Positions 1 through 13,100 of a DNA stretch of 64,000 bases are shown in pieces (within the stretch, counting starts at the first letter, position 1; each line of letters begins with the position of its first letter). The position numbers were made by a program, and so were the translations under genes. Below the pieces are notes generated by a model. The model had not been told where the DNA came from. It saw only the letters and a list, made by a program, of their open reading frames with translations, and did no database searches. The stretch is from NCBI GenBank assembly GCA_007449985.2, contig VIIQ02000122.1, forward strand, positions 124,001 through 188,000. The letters run 5' to 3'. This DNA comes from Desmodesmus armatus. Its lineage: Eukaryota > Chlorophyta > Chlorophyceae > Sphaeropleales > Scenedesmaceae.

Positions 1-340
1 GCCCCAGCACCACCCTTTTTACAGGCAAGTGCGTTTCACTGGGATTCTGAGGCATGTAGAGGTCTTAGGGGCAATGCTGAGGCGCAGTACTGAAGGCTAT
101 GGCTGGGCGCCGTCGGCTGTAAATGATGCTCAGATCTGTTGTGAATTCATGACATAGCTGAATGCTGTTGAAGTATGACACAGTAGATGTGTGCTGACAT
201 GCTGCTGTTGCTGATGTGTGCATGTGGGCTGAGTAGGGCGCCTCCGAAGTTTCAGCATGGTGCAGCTGTTGACCAGGTGCATAGGCCGCTTGGCACATGT
301 AACCCAACCAGGCGTTGTGTCGCCTCTTTGTCCTGCGCAG

Positions 341-3300
341 GCGCATGGAACACCGAGGCGTGCGTCCCAATCCAGAGCCAACTCTCGCCCGAATCAGGCC
401 AAGCCTACTTCCCACCAGGCTCGCCAATGGAGCCCCTGCTCAACTCCTCTGTCGCCACCTCCCTCGGTGCCTGCCTGGCCGCATGCCCGCCTGGTAGCTA
501 CTGCTTTGCACAGTGGGACGCAAGGGCTCAGTCCTGCAAGTCGGTCAGCCTTGCCGCTGCTGCGGCGGATGCTTCATCTGGCCTGCAGCTGCAGTACAAG
601 CTCCCGCCAAGTACCCTTGTTGCCGCATCCAGCATACCCGCGAGCCACAAAACAAGGCGAAAATGCTGGCGTCGGGTTACTATGCGTACTGCATGGTACC
701 TCAGGCTACTGCCACTGCCTGGGAGTCTGCAGGGTCGAATTTGACCAGTGATGCTCGTACTTTTTCAACGGGTGCTGCTACATGGGACTCCAGCACAGAT
801 GCTGGTGCGTCCTGCAGGCGGAAGTGTGACGAGAGTAACGTGTGCTGGGGTTTTGTGTACAACGCTGCTACTGGAGGCTGCTTGTACCGGGGCGGAGTGG
901 ACGCGCTCGACACGCGGTCATTCTTCGTGATGCCCGGCACTCCCGTCCCACTGGGTGAGCTTCAAGCCTTCTGTCAGGCTTGCTTCTGTATTGTGAAGGC
1001 TTGGTCGAGGCTTGAGTTGGTTCAATGCACGACTGTTGCCGCAGTGTGAGTTGGAACAAATGCTTGAGGTGTGCTAGGCAGACCAGAGCAGCTGCTGAGG
1101 TCTTGTTGCTGGGCTGAGCATCACACTACTGCTACAAATGCCATAGCCGAGTGACTGTGCTCAGAGTTATGTGGCTGTGTTGCTCCTGCTTGCTAGGTGG
1201 AGGTCCAGCAGGTGGTCAAAATGACTCCCGTATTCCTGAGGAGGGCGGTTTACCATCCGATCCCCAGGAAGGCGGTTTACCATCTGGCCCCCAGCAGGGC
1301 GATCTGCCAACAGGTACAGCTTCTGGAGGCTCACATGCCATATGCCTGTAGCCAGCGCAGCCTGACAGCACAACATGCCACTCACAACTTGTCACTGCGC
1401 AGCATACACACAGACGCTGCGGTTTTGACAACTCTCCCTGACTGTCTTTGGCCGTGTAGTGTACTTGTGACTTTCATGGCATGTGCTTTCAAAATAGGTT
1501 AGTGGATACCACTGCACAGCCTCTTGTGCAGCATAAACTTGAACTGCCGTCCATGCCTTGTTCACGCCGGTGCAGCCACCACTTGCGGTGCGCCCCCTGC
1601 ACCCGCCAATGGAGCAACCAACTGCACTGGTGCTGGCCCCTTTGCTGTGGGCGCTGAGTGCGCTGTGACGTGCGCTGCGGGCTTCACTGCTTCTGCTATG
1701 AAGCTGACCTGCGGTGCTACCGGCAGCTGGTCCGTCGCCTCTTGCATAGGTGGGGTGTTCAACACAAAAAACGATGCAGACCACAGCAGCGCTGGCAGCT
1801 GATGCAGACGCCAAGAAGCCTGCTCCTCTTTTGAGGGAAAAAAAGAAGACACAATGACACATGCACTCCTCATGAGGCAGCATGTTTGTTTCAAACACAT
1901 GTGAGCTTTTTTTCCTTCGCTGACCCACAAAGCATTGTTGTGTTTGCCCTTTCCTTGCACCTCCGCAGCTGCCACCTGCAGCACACCCACCGCACCAACC
2001 AATGGTGCACTCAGCAGCACCTGCGCTGGCGCTGGCCCTTTTGCTGTCGGCACCGAGTGTGATGTTACCTGTGCTGCTGGCTTCAATGCATCCGCTACGA
2101 AGCTGACCTGCGGTGCTTCCGGCAGCTGGTCCCTTGCCACGTGCACAGGTACGCTGTTTAACAACCTATCAGTTGATGCCATAGTATGATAGCATCAGCT
2201 GATGCAGATCGCAGCAGCGCTGGCAGTTGATACAGACTGCCTGCACACCTGTTGAGCATGATAGGGACGTAAAAGTCACACATGCACCCTGACACCAAGG
2301 CTTGTGAAAACAAAACATGGAAACATGGTTTTCAAACACACAGCTGCGTGTGTTTCTTTGTCAGCATACCAAGCCGTGTTATGTCTGCCGTTCCCTTGCA
2401 CCTCTGCAGCCATCACCTGCAGTACACCCACCGCACCTACCAATGGTGCACTCAGCAGCAGCTGCGCTGGCGCTGGCCCTTTTGCTGTGGGCGCCGAGTG
2501 TGGTGTGACCTGCGCTGCTGGCTTCACTGCTTCTGCTGCCAAGCTGACCTGCGGTATCGACGGCAGCTGGTCAACAGCCTCCTGCATACGTAGGTGTCCT
2601 TTTTAACAAGCATATGCCGAGGGAACAGCATGCCCTGCCTGGTACTGGTGTTGCCCTTGCCAGCAAGCTGCCTTGCCTTTCCTGTGTACAGCTTCAGCTG
2701 TTGTTGCTGCTGCCCTGCACACTTGTTTGGTTGTGCTGCATGCTGAGCTGTGCGTGTGTGTTGTGTGCCATGTTTGTGACTGTGCAGCCGTCACCAGCAG
2801 CACACCGCTTGACGCAGCATACTAGTGAGGCATACACGCAGGCACGCATGCCCTGCTTTGCAGCACACTGAGCTGTCAATTTGCTGTCTTCACTTGTGCA
2901 GCCGTCACCTGCAGCACACCCAGTGCACCCACCAACGGAGCAGTCAACTGTGGTGCTGCTGGGCCCTTTGCTGTTGGGGCCGAGTGCGCTGTGAGCTGCT
3001 CTGCTGGATTTTTTGCCTCTGCCAGCACGATGACCTGCGGTGTGGACGGGCAGTGGTCCTCTGCTAGCTGTACAGGTGGGTGTCATGTCTGATATGGTCT
3101 TGGTGTCAGGACTAATCAGATCATGGTGTCATGTTTGACTAGATAATGGCAATCAGCAGACATTTGGCGGTTACCAGTGGTCCCATCCAGTTGTGGAGAT
3201 TGCCCCAGTGTCCCATGTGCTGGCTTTGTGCTGCTCCATGTGATGCACAGCGGCCGACACCGTTCAGGCTGCCTCGACTGCTTGCTTGCTGGGGTGTGTC

Positions 3301-6035
3301 TCACCCTGTGTTGGGGGCAGCAGGCCCCACCTCGTACATGAGCTGTCCCGTGCCTGCAGGCTCTTGCTGCAAGCAAACTCTGCATGACCGGCAAACCTGA
3401 GCGAGTACGAGCATGCAGGCGCGACCTGCTTTGCAGCACCAGCACACTGAGCTTTTCACTCTGCTGTCTGCACCTATGCAGCCGTCACTTGCAGCACACC
3501 CAGTGCACCCACCAACGGAGCAGTCAACTGTGGTGCTGCTGGGCCCTTTGCTGTTGGGGCAGAGTGCAATGTTACCTGCTCTGCTGGCTTCGCTGCTTCT
3601 GCTGCCAAGCTGACCTGCGGCTTGGATGGCCGCTGGTCTGCTGCCGCCTGCACACGTAGGTCGTCCTGCTTCAAAGCTTCTAAATGATCAATTGTGCTTC
3701 GTGCCTCAGGTTTGCTAGCGGCTGCTTTGTGCCTGCATGCCTGCATGATGGCGGTTGTTGGTTGTGAAGTCATTATGGCATTACAGGAGTGGATCACCTA
3801 GCAGTCTTTGGTTGTGCAGCATGTTCAGCTGTACTGCGTCCCTGTGTCTGTCTGCACGTGCAGCTATTACCTGCAACACACCCACTCCACACAGCTGAGT
3901 GCAAACATTTGCCAGCACATCAAAATGTCTTGTGTTTGCCCTTTGCCTTGCATTTCTGCAGCCATCACCTGCAGTACACCCACTCCACCCACCAACGGTG
4001 CACTCAGCAGCTCGTGTGCTGGCGCTGGGCCCTTTGCTGTCGGGGCAGAGTGCGCTGTCACCTGCGCGGCTGGCTTCGTCGCGTCTGTTGGCAGAGTGAC
4101 GTGTGGTACTGACGGCAGTTGGTCAACCGCGTCCTGCACAGGTAGGGCAGGGCTGTCAGCACAGCTCAAACACTGTTAGTGGATAAGTTAGTTAATCACT
4201 GCCGCACCTGTAGCTATCAAGCTCAAGTGCTCATGGCAGCCGCTCGCTGATATCACTGTGATCAGAGAGATAGCTGACAAGAGGGGACCACAACAGATAT
4301 GATTCAGACCAGAGATTTGGTTTTCCGCCCCCTGCACAGGTAGAGAGATACATGGCCAGCTGTCCTTTGATGCAGCACGTTGCTGGAGTCGACAGATGCA
4401 CAACACACTCCATGCGAGAGCTATCACAGCTCACGCAGCTGACTTTATGCCCCATATTATGTCATGTTTTGTCATGCAGCCTGCCCCACCTGCTGCACCG
4501 GGGGAGCCTCACTTCGCATCCGGGATGTGTTTTCAGTATCTGCCTTTGGGCAAAACCCTGGCGGACTGCACCCACAAGGCCTCACAACAGATGCAGCTGG
4601 CAACCTCCTTTGGGCTGAGTCCAGCAGTCACTGTGTGCGACGCTGGAATGTCAGCTGGCCGGCAACTGCTACAGAATTCCAAGGAATGACAGTCATGGCA
4701 GGCGACTGCAGGGCAAATCCAGGTCAAAGTGAGTCATCCTTTGCAGATCAGCGGCAGTATGATGTTATGATTTGCCTGCCACACAGACTTATATTCATTA
4801 ATCCCTGTGCTGACACAGTGCACAGCTGCCCTCCCGTACTTGCAGGATGCCTTGCTTGTAGCATAAGTCATGTACAGCTTAGCCTTCGCCCTTGCGACCT
4901 CAAGCTGTGCTTGCCACGCCTGCTGTCTGCGCCAGTTGATACCTGCCAGCGTTCTAACGTACTTTTCACTTCTGCTTGCAGGTGGTTTGGACAGGCCATC
5001 AGACATTGTCCTGGATGCAGGAAACAACCTGTACATCGCTGATACACGTAAGTGTGCCGGCTCTACTTCTGCATAAGGCAATCGTCGCAACAGTTAATTC
5101 CCACCTTGGGCACGTCAGCAGTCATGCCAGCAGTTTGCAAGAAGCACTGCAACATTTGTTGCATTGCCCACAACCAGGGCAAGCGACATGCCCGGCACTG
5201 TTTCTTCCTGCACTCACCAACCAATTGGGCGTTTAGGGAGAGCTTGTGAGGAACTTATTGTCAGCATGTGTGGCCAGACTGTGCCCTTTCCTGCCCCCTA
5301 CCCAACATCACATAACATATTGTGTGTTTGATTGCACCTGTTTCTGCAGAGAACAACCGCATCCGTGTCCGACTGGCCACTTCCACCAGTGCCACAGATC
5401 TGAGCACGGTCACCATCACAGGCCTGAATCCAGGCCTGAGTGCACCAGCGGGCCTAGCCATCCATCCCACGACCGGCAACCTCATCATCTCTGACAACAA
5501 CAGGGTCATCTCTCTGTCTATGACCTCTGCCACAGCTGGTACTGCCACCATCCTATACAACGTGGCAGGCAGCCGGCCCCACGGGCTAACCTTCAGTCCC
5601 TCCGGAGATCTCATCATTGCAGCGGACGGGCTGAATCGAGTCATCAGGCTGCGCGCGTCCGACGGCGTGGCCGTGGTTTTGGCGGGCGGCGGGAACGGCG
5701 GCAACATGGGTCACAACAACAACGGGGATGGCGGGCCAGCCACAAACGCTGTGATGCAGGGCGCAAAGGACGTTGCATTTGCAGCCGATGGCTCCCTGTT
5801 TATTACCTCCCACCAGAGTGTGCGGCGCGTGGATATGAATACAGGCCGGATTTCTACTGTCGTGGGGCCGGTGCAGCAGCCGGCTGCGTCCGGAGTTTCA
5901 CAGCCGGCACCCGACGGAACCATTGGTGTGCACGCAACTCCGATGGTTCCTTGGGGTCTTGCTGTGGACTCTCGGGGTGTTGCGTATTTCATGGAGCGAG
6001 ATGCTCCAAGGCTCCGGCGCCTCAGCTGCACATGA
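341..6035 (+). CDS. Mosaic PAN/Apple - Sushi (x6) - NHL repeat protein, 5' partial
   Basis: Likely a secreted or cell-surface adhesion/recognition protein; function unknown. Exons read from the splice sites: 341-954, 1197-1313, 1576-1749, 1969-2148, 2410-2589, 2902-3075, 3482-3655, 3962-4141, 4480-4722, 4982-5047, 5350-6035 (TGA). All internal introns are phase 1. The first exon holds two Cys-rich PAN/Apple-like modules (for example SCRRKCDESNVCWGF and GGCLYRGG). Exon 1197-1313 is a Gly/Pro-rich linker with repeated EGGLPSDP-like units. Six exons of 58-60 codons each encode one Sushi-like module with six Cys and the C..G.W....C end. The last three exons carry NHL-type repeats (GLTTDAAGNLLWAE, GLDRPSDIVLDAGNNLYIAD, GLAIHPTTGNLIISDNN), suggesting a C-terminal beta-propeller. 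Within exon 341-954 the frame changes near 640-690, so a base is missing there or a short intron is unrecognised. The start and any signal peptide lie upstream of the window. Confidence 0.8.
1576..4141 (+). repeat. Six tandem Sushi-like exons, phase 1-1
   Basis: Exons at 1576-1749, 1969-2148, 2410-2589, 2902-3075, 3482-3655 and 3962-4141 are 174 or 180 nt, begin and end in phase 1, and each encodes a complete module. A shared core is GPFAVGAEC..TC.AGF followed by TCG..G.WS.A.C. Symmetric phase 1-1 exons can be added or lost without breaking the frame. Modules 4 and 5 are almost identical over about the first 80 nt, so this pair duplicated recently. Confidence 0.85.
2786..2815 (+). repeat. Relic of a Sushi exon acceptor and 5' edge
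   Basis: The stretch around 2786-2812 (tgcagccgtcaccagcagca) matches the acceptor and first codons of Sushi exons 4 and 5, but the rest of the module is missing and the reading frame does not continue. A similar stub (gcagctattacctgcaacac) lies at about 3858-3895, upstream of the sixth module. A donor-side stub (ccctgcacaggtagagag) lies near 4328-4347, after the sixth module. Confidence 0.55.
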
Positions 6036-9000
6036 GAGATACCGTTTGTACTATGGCATTATTGATACTGTTTACTGTTGCATGGTTCAGGCTTCGCCCA
6101 GACTCCCTGTGGGGAGCCGATCAGGCTCATGGGGTGGCATTAAATGCATCGCTGGCAGGGGCTGCTGAAGCCTGTCTGCTTCCTTCTCTCTCGCGCACGC
6201 TCTCGCTCTCTCTTGTGCTTGATCACAAGCGCTGTGCTTTGTGACGCTGCCGTCCCTCAGCAGTGGTGACCACCCTTTGGGTTCGGATTGTCTCTAGGCC
6301 TTACCGGGTGCAGCACACACTCGATGTGCCTCAGATTTCGTGGGATTTGTGCATCAGTTTGCTGCTTCGGCACTCACACTCCTCCTCCCTATCGCGTACG
6401 TGGCCTCTCACTCTTTATTATCGTAGTTTTCCTCACTCAGTGAGGACACTCTCAGCTCTTTTAAGTGCTGAGCATGTTCTCTGCTGTTGTGCCTGGCCGC
6501 TGTTCAGCTGGGCCGCTCTTGCCATGCATCTAGGAATCCCACCCTTCAGACTGATTAGCGCCAGTGTGTGTCTGTGTGTATGTGCATGGGCGCTGTGTTA
6601 GGGAAGCAACATACAATCAATTGCATACAGCAGCACAGTGTCTCAGCTGCTGTTGTGAGAGGATGCCGTTGCTGCCAACTTCAACTCAACTTGCTCAGGT
6701 TGTTTGCCTAGGGTTTGTTTTGGCCCACTTCCTGCTTCCGGCTGGCCCTTTGGTGGCTGTGTTTTGCATATTATGGTACTGAGTACCCTCCCTCTGCATG
6801 TTCGAGTTGCCGCTGCTTCACTTTCCATCATTGTCCTCACCCACTCAGGGCTCTAACAGCCCCATTTGGTAGCCATCACACCTCAGCATGCACACAAACA
6901 TATTATCAAGGAGCACCAGGTTGTTTCAAGCGGGTACTTTTGCCGCTGATTGGAAGTTTTTGCCAGTGTTTGCCAGGTCCTATCATGTCTCACCGTCAAT
7001 GTATTCCCCATCATGTGTCTGGCTGGCTCACTGAGTGCGTGCTTAGGTGAGTTTCCTGCTCACTGTGCAGCTGCCACCTGCACACAGTGTGTTTCACACA
7101 GTGTGTGTGATATCATTACATCCTGCTGCGGTCCACCCATCACCGCCTGCTTTGTCATGAAGGGGCTGTCCCTGTTGTGCAGCTGTGGCTGCACGTCCTC
7201 CTGTCTCGTGCTTGCGTCCTGTTTTCGCTTGTGTTGTATATATCAACACTAATATCACTGCATGTATGTGTGTGTGAGTGCATGCGCCCCGTCACTACAT
7301 CACAGCTGGGGAGCATGGGGAAGGTTTTTGGGTTTGTGAGGGTTTTGATGTCGCACTGCCAGGAATGCAGTGCCTGTGTCCTGACTGTGGGATATGCTAT
7401 ATCGCCAACCACCACCACCACCGGCACCACCAACCATCGCCATCACATGCACAGCTATCTTGGAGGTGCATGTTGTTGCATTTTGTCATGCCAGTCCGTG
7501 TTATGTTGCCCTCAAGCTTCACCCCCCTGTGCGTATGTGTGCGCTGTCGCCATTGTGTGATATGCGAAGAGTTGAGAGAGGTATGATGTCTGTGTCGGCT
7601 TGCTGCTGTAAGCAGCAGCTGCTGTGACTATGGGGAACACTTGGTTCACCAGCACCATCCTGGTCTGCTGTTTTGAAAGTCTGCCTTGTGGCGGGCCTAG
7701 CACCTCCCCCGTTGTTCTGGCTTAGACCCCTCCTGTTGCCATTTGATATGTGAGTGCCAGTAGCTTGCTGCGGATTGCCTCGTGTTGTTATTTTGTGACG
7801 CACCCATGGAGGGTCGTGAGGGGTTCACGGGCTGTCAGGTTTTGATGTCTGCACGTGAACCCAAAGGGGTTGCAACCTTAGGGATTTGTGGATCCTTGCA
7901 GCACTGCGATGACTCCTTGTGTTGTGTTGTCCACAAGGAGGAGCATCAGTGCTGTCACATGTGGTCGGTTGCAGCAGTAACAGTGCAGTGACTGTCACTG
8001 CTGCTGTCATTGTTTGTGCACGTGCCTGAGCACACGGTTGGGAGCCAACCAGGCTCCTAGATTATCAGTGACACCACACGCATCCTTGTGTTATGTCACC
8101 AACAAGGAGCATCAGTGTTGTCTTATGTGATCAGTTGCCTGTGATCACAGTCCGCTCCTTGGAACAGACGAACGCATGCCCTTCTGCCCCCAAAGGCATG
8201 CTTTCTGAGATTAGGGAGGGCACTCTTGCTGCTCAAGCACGGCATGCTTCGGCTCAGGCCTGTTGGTGTTGGGCATAAAGCATACTGACCTAGACGTGAC
8301 CTGCTGTTAAATAGTTGGCAGGGTGTGGGTGAATGCGGAGCTCTCGCGTGGGCACTGCCTTTGCTTGTGTTGCACACTAGTTGGCCCTATTTGTCTGTGT
8401 CATGGGTACACACAGCTCCACACTTGGACATGTTGCACCCTGTGCACAGTTGCCAACTATGGCACAGCTACTAGTAATACTGAGTCAGTAGGGTCATGCG
8501 CAGTTTGTCAAGGCAGTATGCCCCTATCAGGTGTACGTATGTTGGTGCTGAGCGTATTGCCTAACATAGGGAGCATCCATGGGCTGTGTGTGTCTGTGGC
8601 GCGTGCTTAGCACCCTGTTGGTGTATGTTTATTTCTTAGAAGGGTTGTGGGCTGTCTACACGTGTGGGCAGGAGGTTGACATGGGCTGGCGTTGTTTAGA
8701 CACCATAAGGCTACACTTGCACGGTTGCACAAGGGCTGCCAGTAGTACTATGGCACATTGCAGTGCATGGGCATCAAATATTGGTGTTTGCTGTGATGCC
8801 ATCCTTTTGCGGGTCTTACTAGGATTGCCCCGCATGTCAGCTGGAAGCTTTGCCAGACTGCGGCTGGCAAGACTGTCTTGCATAGGCTATGTGGGCTGGG
8901 TGCCAGGGGAGATGTCGTGGGTGTGTGTCTGACTGTTCAAACGCTGGGGTCATGAACCCCGATCAAGTTGCGACGCCGCACTGCGCTGAGCGCTGTATCC

Positions 9001-10189
9001 CAGCGCAACTTTGTTGTCGTCGTCGTGAGGTGGCCCCCCAAGGAGTTATGTACTCTCTGGGGGAGGCTAGCTGGCATGAGAGCACACGGCAGTATCTCTT
9101 GCAACTGAATCTGGTTCTCTGCAGCTGCTGTCATGCGTGGTGCTGCGTTGGAGCTTGGAACAGTGCCGTCGAGTTGCTGCCCCTCTCCTAGGGGCCTCGG
9201 ACGCTCTGGTCCTAGCTAAGCGTGGTGACGCCTGCGCAGCACTTACCTAAGCAATTGTTGTTCGTTTGTGTGTGACTTGTTATCTGCCCTGCCTCTTGAG
9301 GGGGGAGGGACTGTTGAAGGGAAGATGCGCTTGCCTGTTGCTGATGCGCTGTCAGCTGTTGGGACCTTGTGGGGTCAGGGGTTTGCTGACGGCCCACTGG
9401 GCCATCTATGCCAGAGACCCTCGCTGGGCACGTTCTGTCACACTGTCGTATATAGTCTGTCAAACTGAGCGACGGTGACTCAGTGACACGCAATTTGCGA
9501 CGGTGAATCAGTGACTCGCAGTTTGAATAAGAACGCTACTAGTAGTTGGGGTTTTTGTGGGGTTTTGCTGGCTCTAGTCACTGATGCCATCAGTCTGATG
9601 GTCCCCATTAGATCTCCCAGCTGCTGCTGGGGCAGGGGCAAGCAGTGCGTGTTCATGGGTGGTGCTGTTGACCAATGCATGTGAGCAGCCGGCTGTAGGG
9701 GAAACCAACCGAGGTGTTTGTGACGGCTCTGTTTAGAGTGCCAGTTTTTCGGACTATGGAAGGCGGTTCTGTTGCTTGCTCAGTATTGCCAATAATTGGT
9801 TTGTCAGTTTCTACCTGAGTCAGGTCGCATTGTGGTATGCAGGACACTGCTGGTGAAGCTGTCGCTGTAACCAAACAAAGCAGCCCCGTGTTTGAGTGTT
9901 GCTTGAGGTGCGGTCCATAATAGTGACCCTTCCAAACGCATCCCAGCCCATTGCGTGACACGTGTGCCCAGCCTGCTACCACTGCCACTTGTGTCCATCA
10001 TGGACACGGATGATCCCTGTCACACCCCCGCCGCCAGGTCACTTCAAGAGGTGTTCCCCACACCCTACTGCACACTACGTCCACATATTCCTCACAGTTC
10101 AGGTTGGGTGTGGAGAAGCGACGAGACAAGTTGCAACAAGGCTTTTTGTTGCACGCTACAGAGGCTGGCCTGGGCAGCAATCGGTGGCA
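6036..10189. other. Long region without a recognised gene
   Basis: About 4.1 kb of T/G-rich sequence. Open frames are short, lack family similarity and overlap on both strands. It probably includes the 3' UTR of the mosaic gene. A diverged direct repeat is visible: the block around 7910-7985 (ccttgtgttgtgttgtccac, then gagcatcagtgctgtc) recurs around 8083-8150. I see no tRNA, rRNA or CRISPR-like array. Confidence 0.5.
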
Positions 10190-13100
10190 GCAATTGGGGG
10201 AGTATGTTACATGGACATTTTCGCCAAACAACAATGGCATTGCCCACCAGGATCGAGCCAGGTGAACCTCATAAGTTGTCTCCCCTGCGGTGGTTTGCAC
10301 CACCTACACCGGGTTGACCAAAGAAGGCAGAACCACCAGAATTGCAGCAAGTGCCAGCCATGCTAGGAACCTATTGTGTGCAGAGATGAGGGCAGGCAAC
10401 TATACCAGTGTGGACACAAGAAACAGAACAAAGTCAGTCAAATACCCATAGTAAGGCCAAGCAAGCGTGCTCTGCGCACTTTCATTTTGTACAAAGTGTG
10501 TGCCAGGGCCGACTGTTCGGCATGTTGAAACACAGTAGCAACACAATCTTGGTCACCCAACTGGACTGAAGCCGGGTCAGCAAAGGCTGGGCAGGCGGTG
10601 CGCAGATCATCATACACGGGACATTCAAGAATGAAGTGCTTTAGATCTTCAACATTGTTGCTGGTGCCAGTACGGGCCAGCACAGCAGCGCGGTTGGCCA
10701 GCGAAGCGTCCTGACCAGAGCACAAACGACAGATGCGATCCGCCCTTGGGACAGACTCCCTACGCTTGCGACCCTGCTCAATTTCAAGATGTGCAGAGCC
10801 AACACGCAACTGCGCCAGGTTTTGTGCCAAGTTGAAAGACAAGCACAACTTCATATGCGGGGCTGCATGGTCTCTAGAGAAAGGATCAAAGCCAGGGTCA
10901 AGAGGGTATACCCATGCATGGTGTGTAAGCCTGTGAATGCCGGCAGACGGTGCAGTGCGAGGGCTGCCTTCTGTAAGACCCTGCCACCTATCACGGAACA
11001 GGCCAGCCAAGGCAGCCTGCACAGCTGACTCCTGCCACCGCTGCTGCAACACCCACTCCAAAGGCTGCTGCCGCCAGCTACTATCAAGGAGCTGCAAGCC
11101 AGACATAGTGTGCAACACACCATACGACCAGCAACGCTGACAGCCATCCAAGGCCAACATAACGTCCTCGCGCCACACACAACTGGCCAGTGACCTGGGC
11201 TCCTCATCACGCGAATCCGACAGCTTGGTCCACCACCGCGCAGCCAGGACTACCCAGTGGTACATGACGGGAATGCGGTGCAGGTCCCGGTATAATACAT
11301 CCTTGGCAACCCCTTTGATGGATCCTGTCATGATCCTCAGGAACGAGGTGTGCACACTCTCGGCTTGTGTGTCGTACGGTGCGGAGTGCAGGCGCTTCAC
11401 AAACATTGCCGGGCCCCAGATATGCGACGCATATGACAACACAGGCTCGACCAAAATATCAAACATTCTGCACTTGATGTCAAACTGGGTGAGGCAAGCC
11501 CGACGACAGCGCGTCAGCATGGCATGCATGGCTTTGCTGCCGGAAACTGCCAGCGCGTCCGACGCCCCCAGAAGCCCCCGAGTGGCATGCACACGCACGC
11601 CCAGATACACGTACTCTGATTGCAGCGCAATTTCACGGCCCCGAAACACAAGGCGAAACCCTGCAGGCACCCTCAAGTGTTGCGGGCGGAAACACACGAC
11701 ACAAGTCTTGTGCGGCGCAAGGTTCACCTCCATATCAAACAATGTGCAGAAGACATCAAGCACATCCACGATCTGCTGTATCTCGCAGGCCTCGAAGCTG
11801 AGCAACCCCACGTCGTCAGCATACATCACGTCAGGCACCTTAAGTCCACTCAGCACTGGCCCTGCCCCCGGCAACTTGAGCCTGATCAGGTAATGCAGCA
11901 ACTCAATAAACAGGCCGAACAAGAGGGGGCTCAGCTCACTCCCCTGCTTTGTGCCAGACACTGTGGGGAAGGCGTCCCCAAGCTCCCCATTGACTGCCAC
12001 CTGACAGCACACCCGATCATACAACGCCACCAACATGTCCAGAAAGGGGCCATGCACACCCAACTGTCGACATCGCTCCAACAACAGGTCCCTCCTAACC
12101 TTGTCAAAAGCCTTCTTAAAGTCCACAAAGACCACATACAAGCGACGGCGGCGATGCTGCGCCACACTGATCAGATGCTGCAGCGTGAAGATGGCATCTA
12201 GTGTGCCATGGCCCGGCCTAAAGCCACACTGGGTGGGAGCCCGAAGTGACAGGAGTGACGCCAACCGCTCAAAGCGCTGATTCAAGAAGCGATCCAACAT
12301 GCGGGAAAAGACAGGTGACACAGAGATACCTCTGTACTGGTCCCGTACTGCCAGGGCAGCAGGGCTCAGCGACTTCGGCACGGGGACCAACTTGCTGGTG
12401 CGCATAACCTCCGGGACACAAGCATTAGAGAACATGGCCTGCAGCAACCACTGTGCACACTCAACAACGACAGGACAGGCCGGCAGAGGGTCACCACTCG
12501 AACCTGTATCACGGACAGGGGCAGCGGCCAGCCTTAAGAGCTCTCCAGTCAGCCCCTGAGCATCAGGGGCTTTGCCGGCCGGGAGCGCCATGCATTGTTC
12601 CACCTCAGCCAGGGTGACATCAGCGTTAAGTGCAGCCATGGCTGCCTCCTGACCCCGAGGGGCTGCTGCGTACAGCTGCTGCTTGAGAGCGACCTCATCG
12701 ACAGACAGGGCCTGTGGATGGGGTGCCGCCCCCAACAGGACCCTAAAATAGTCCGTCCAAGCCGCCACGTCCGACAAAGGTGTTTGCGGGCGCCTATCCC
12801 CAAAAAACACATGCCAGTAGTCCTTCTGGGTGTGCCCAAAGTAGGTGCCCAGCATATCAATCTGCACACGCATTGCATGCTCCCGCTTTTTGCGCTTACA
12901 ACAGCTCTTGTACTCACGTCGAGCCGCCTCCAAGGCATTCCGTGCAACAGGGCACCCGGCCTGAGAGCCATACACACCCCCTCTGCTTGCATGCCAGGCA
13001 GCCCATGCCCCATCCAATTCCCCAGAAAGCCGCCTACAGTCAGCATCATACCACGGCTGGTCCCTGCGCCCGTGGCCGGTTGGGCAGGGGCAGGCTGCTC

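Noticed and set aside
6036..10189. Weak frames as genes
   Set aside because: No start/splice structure, no motifs, and equal open frames on both strands.
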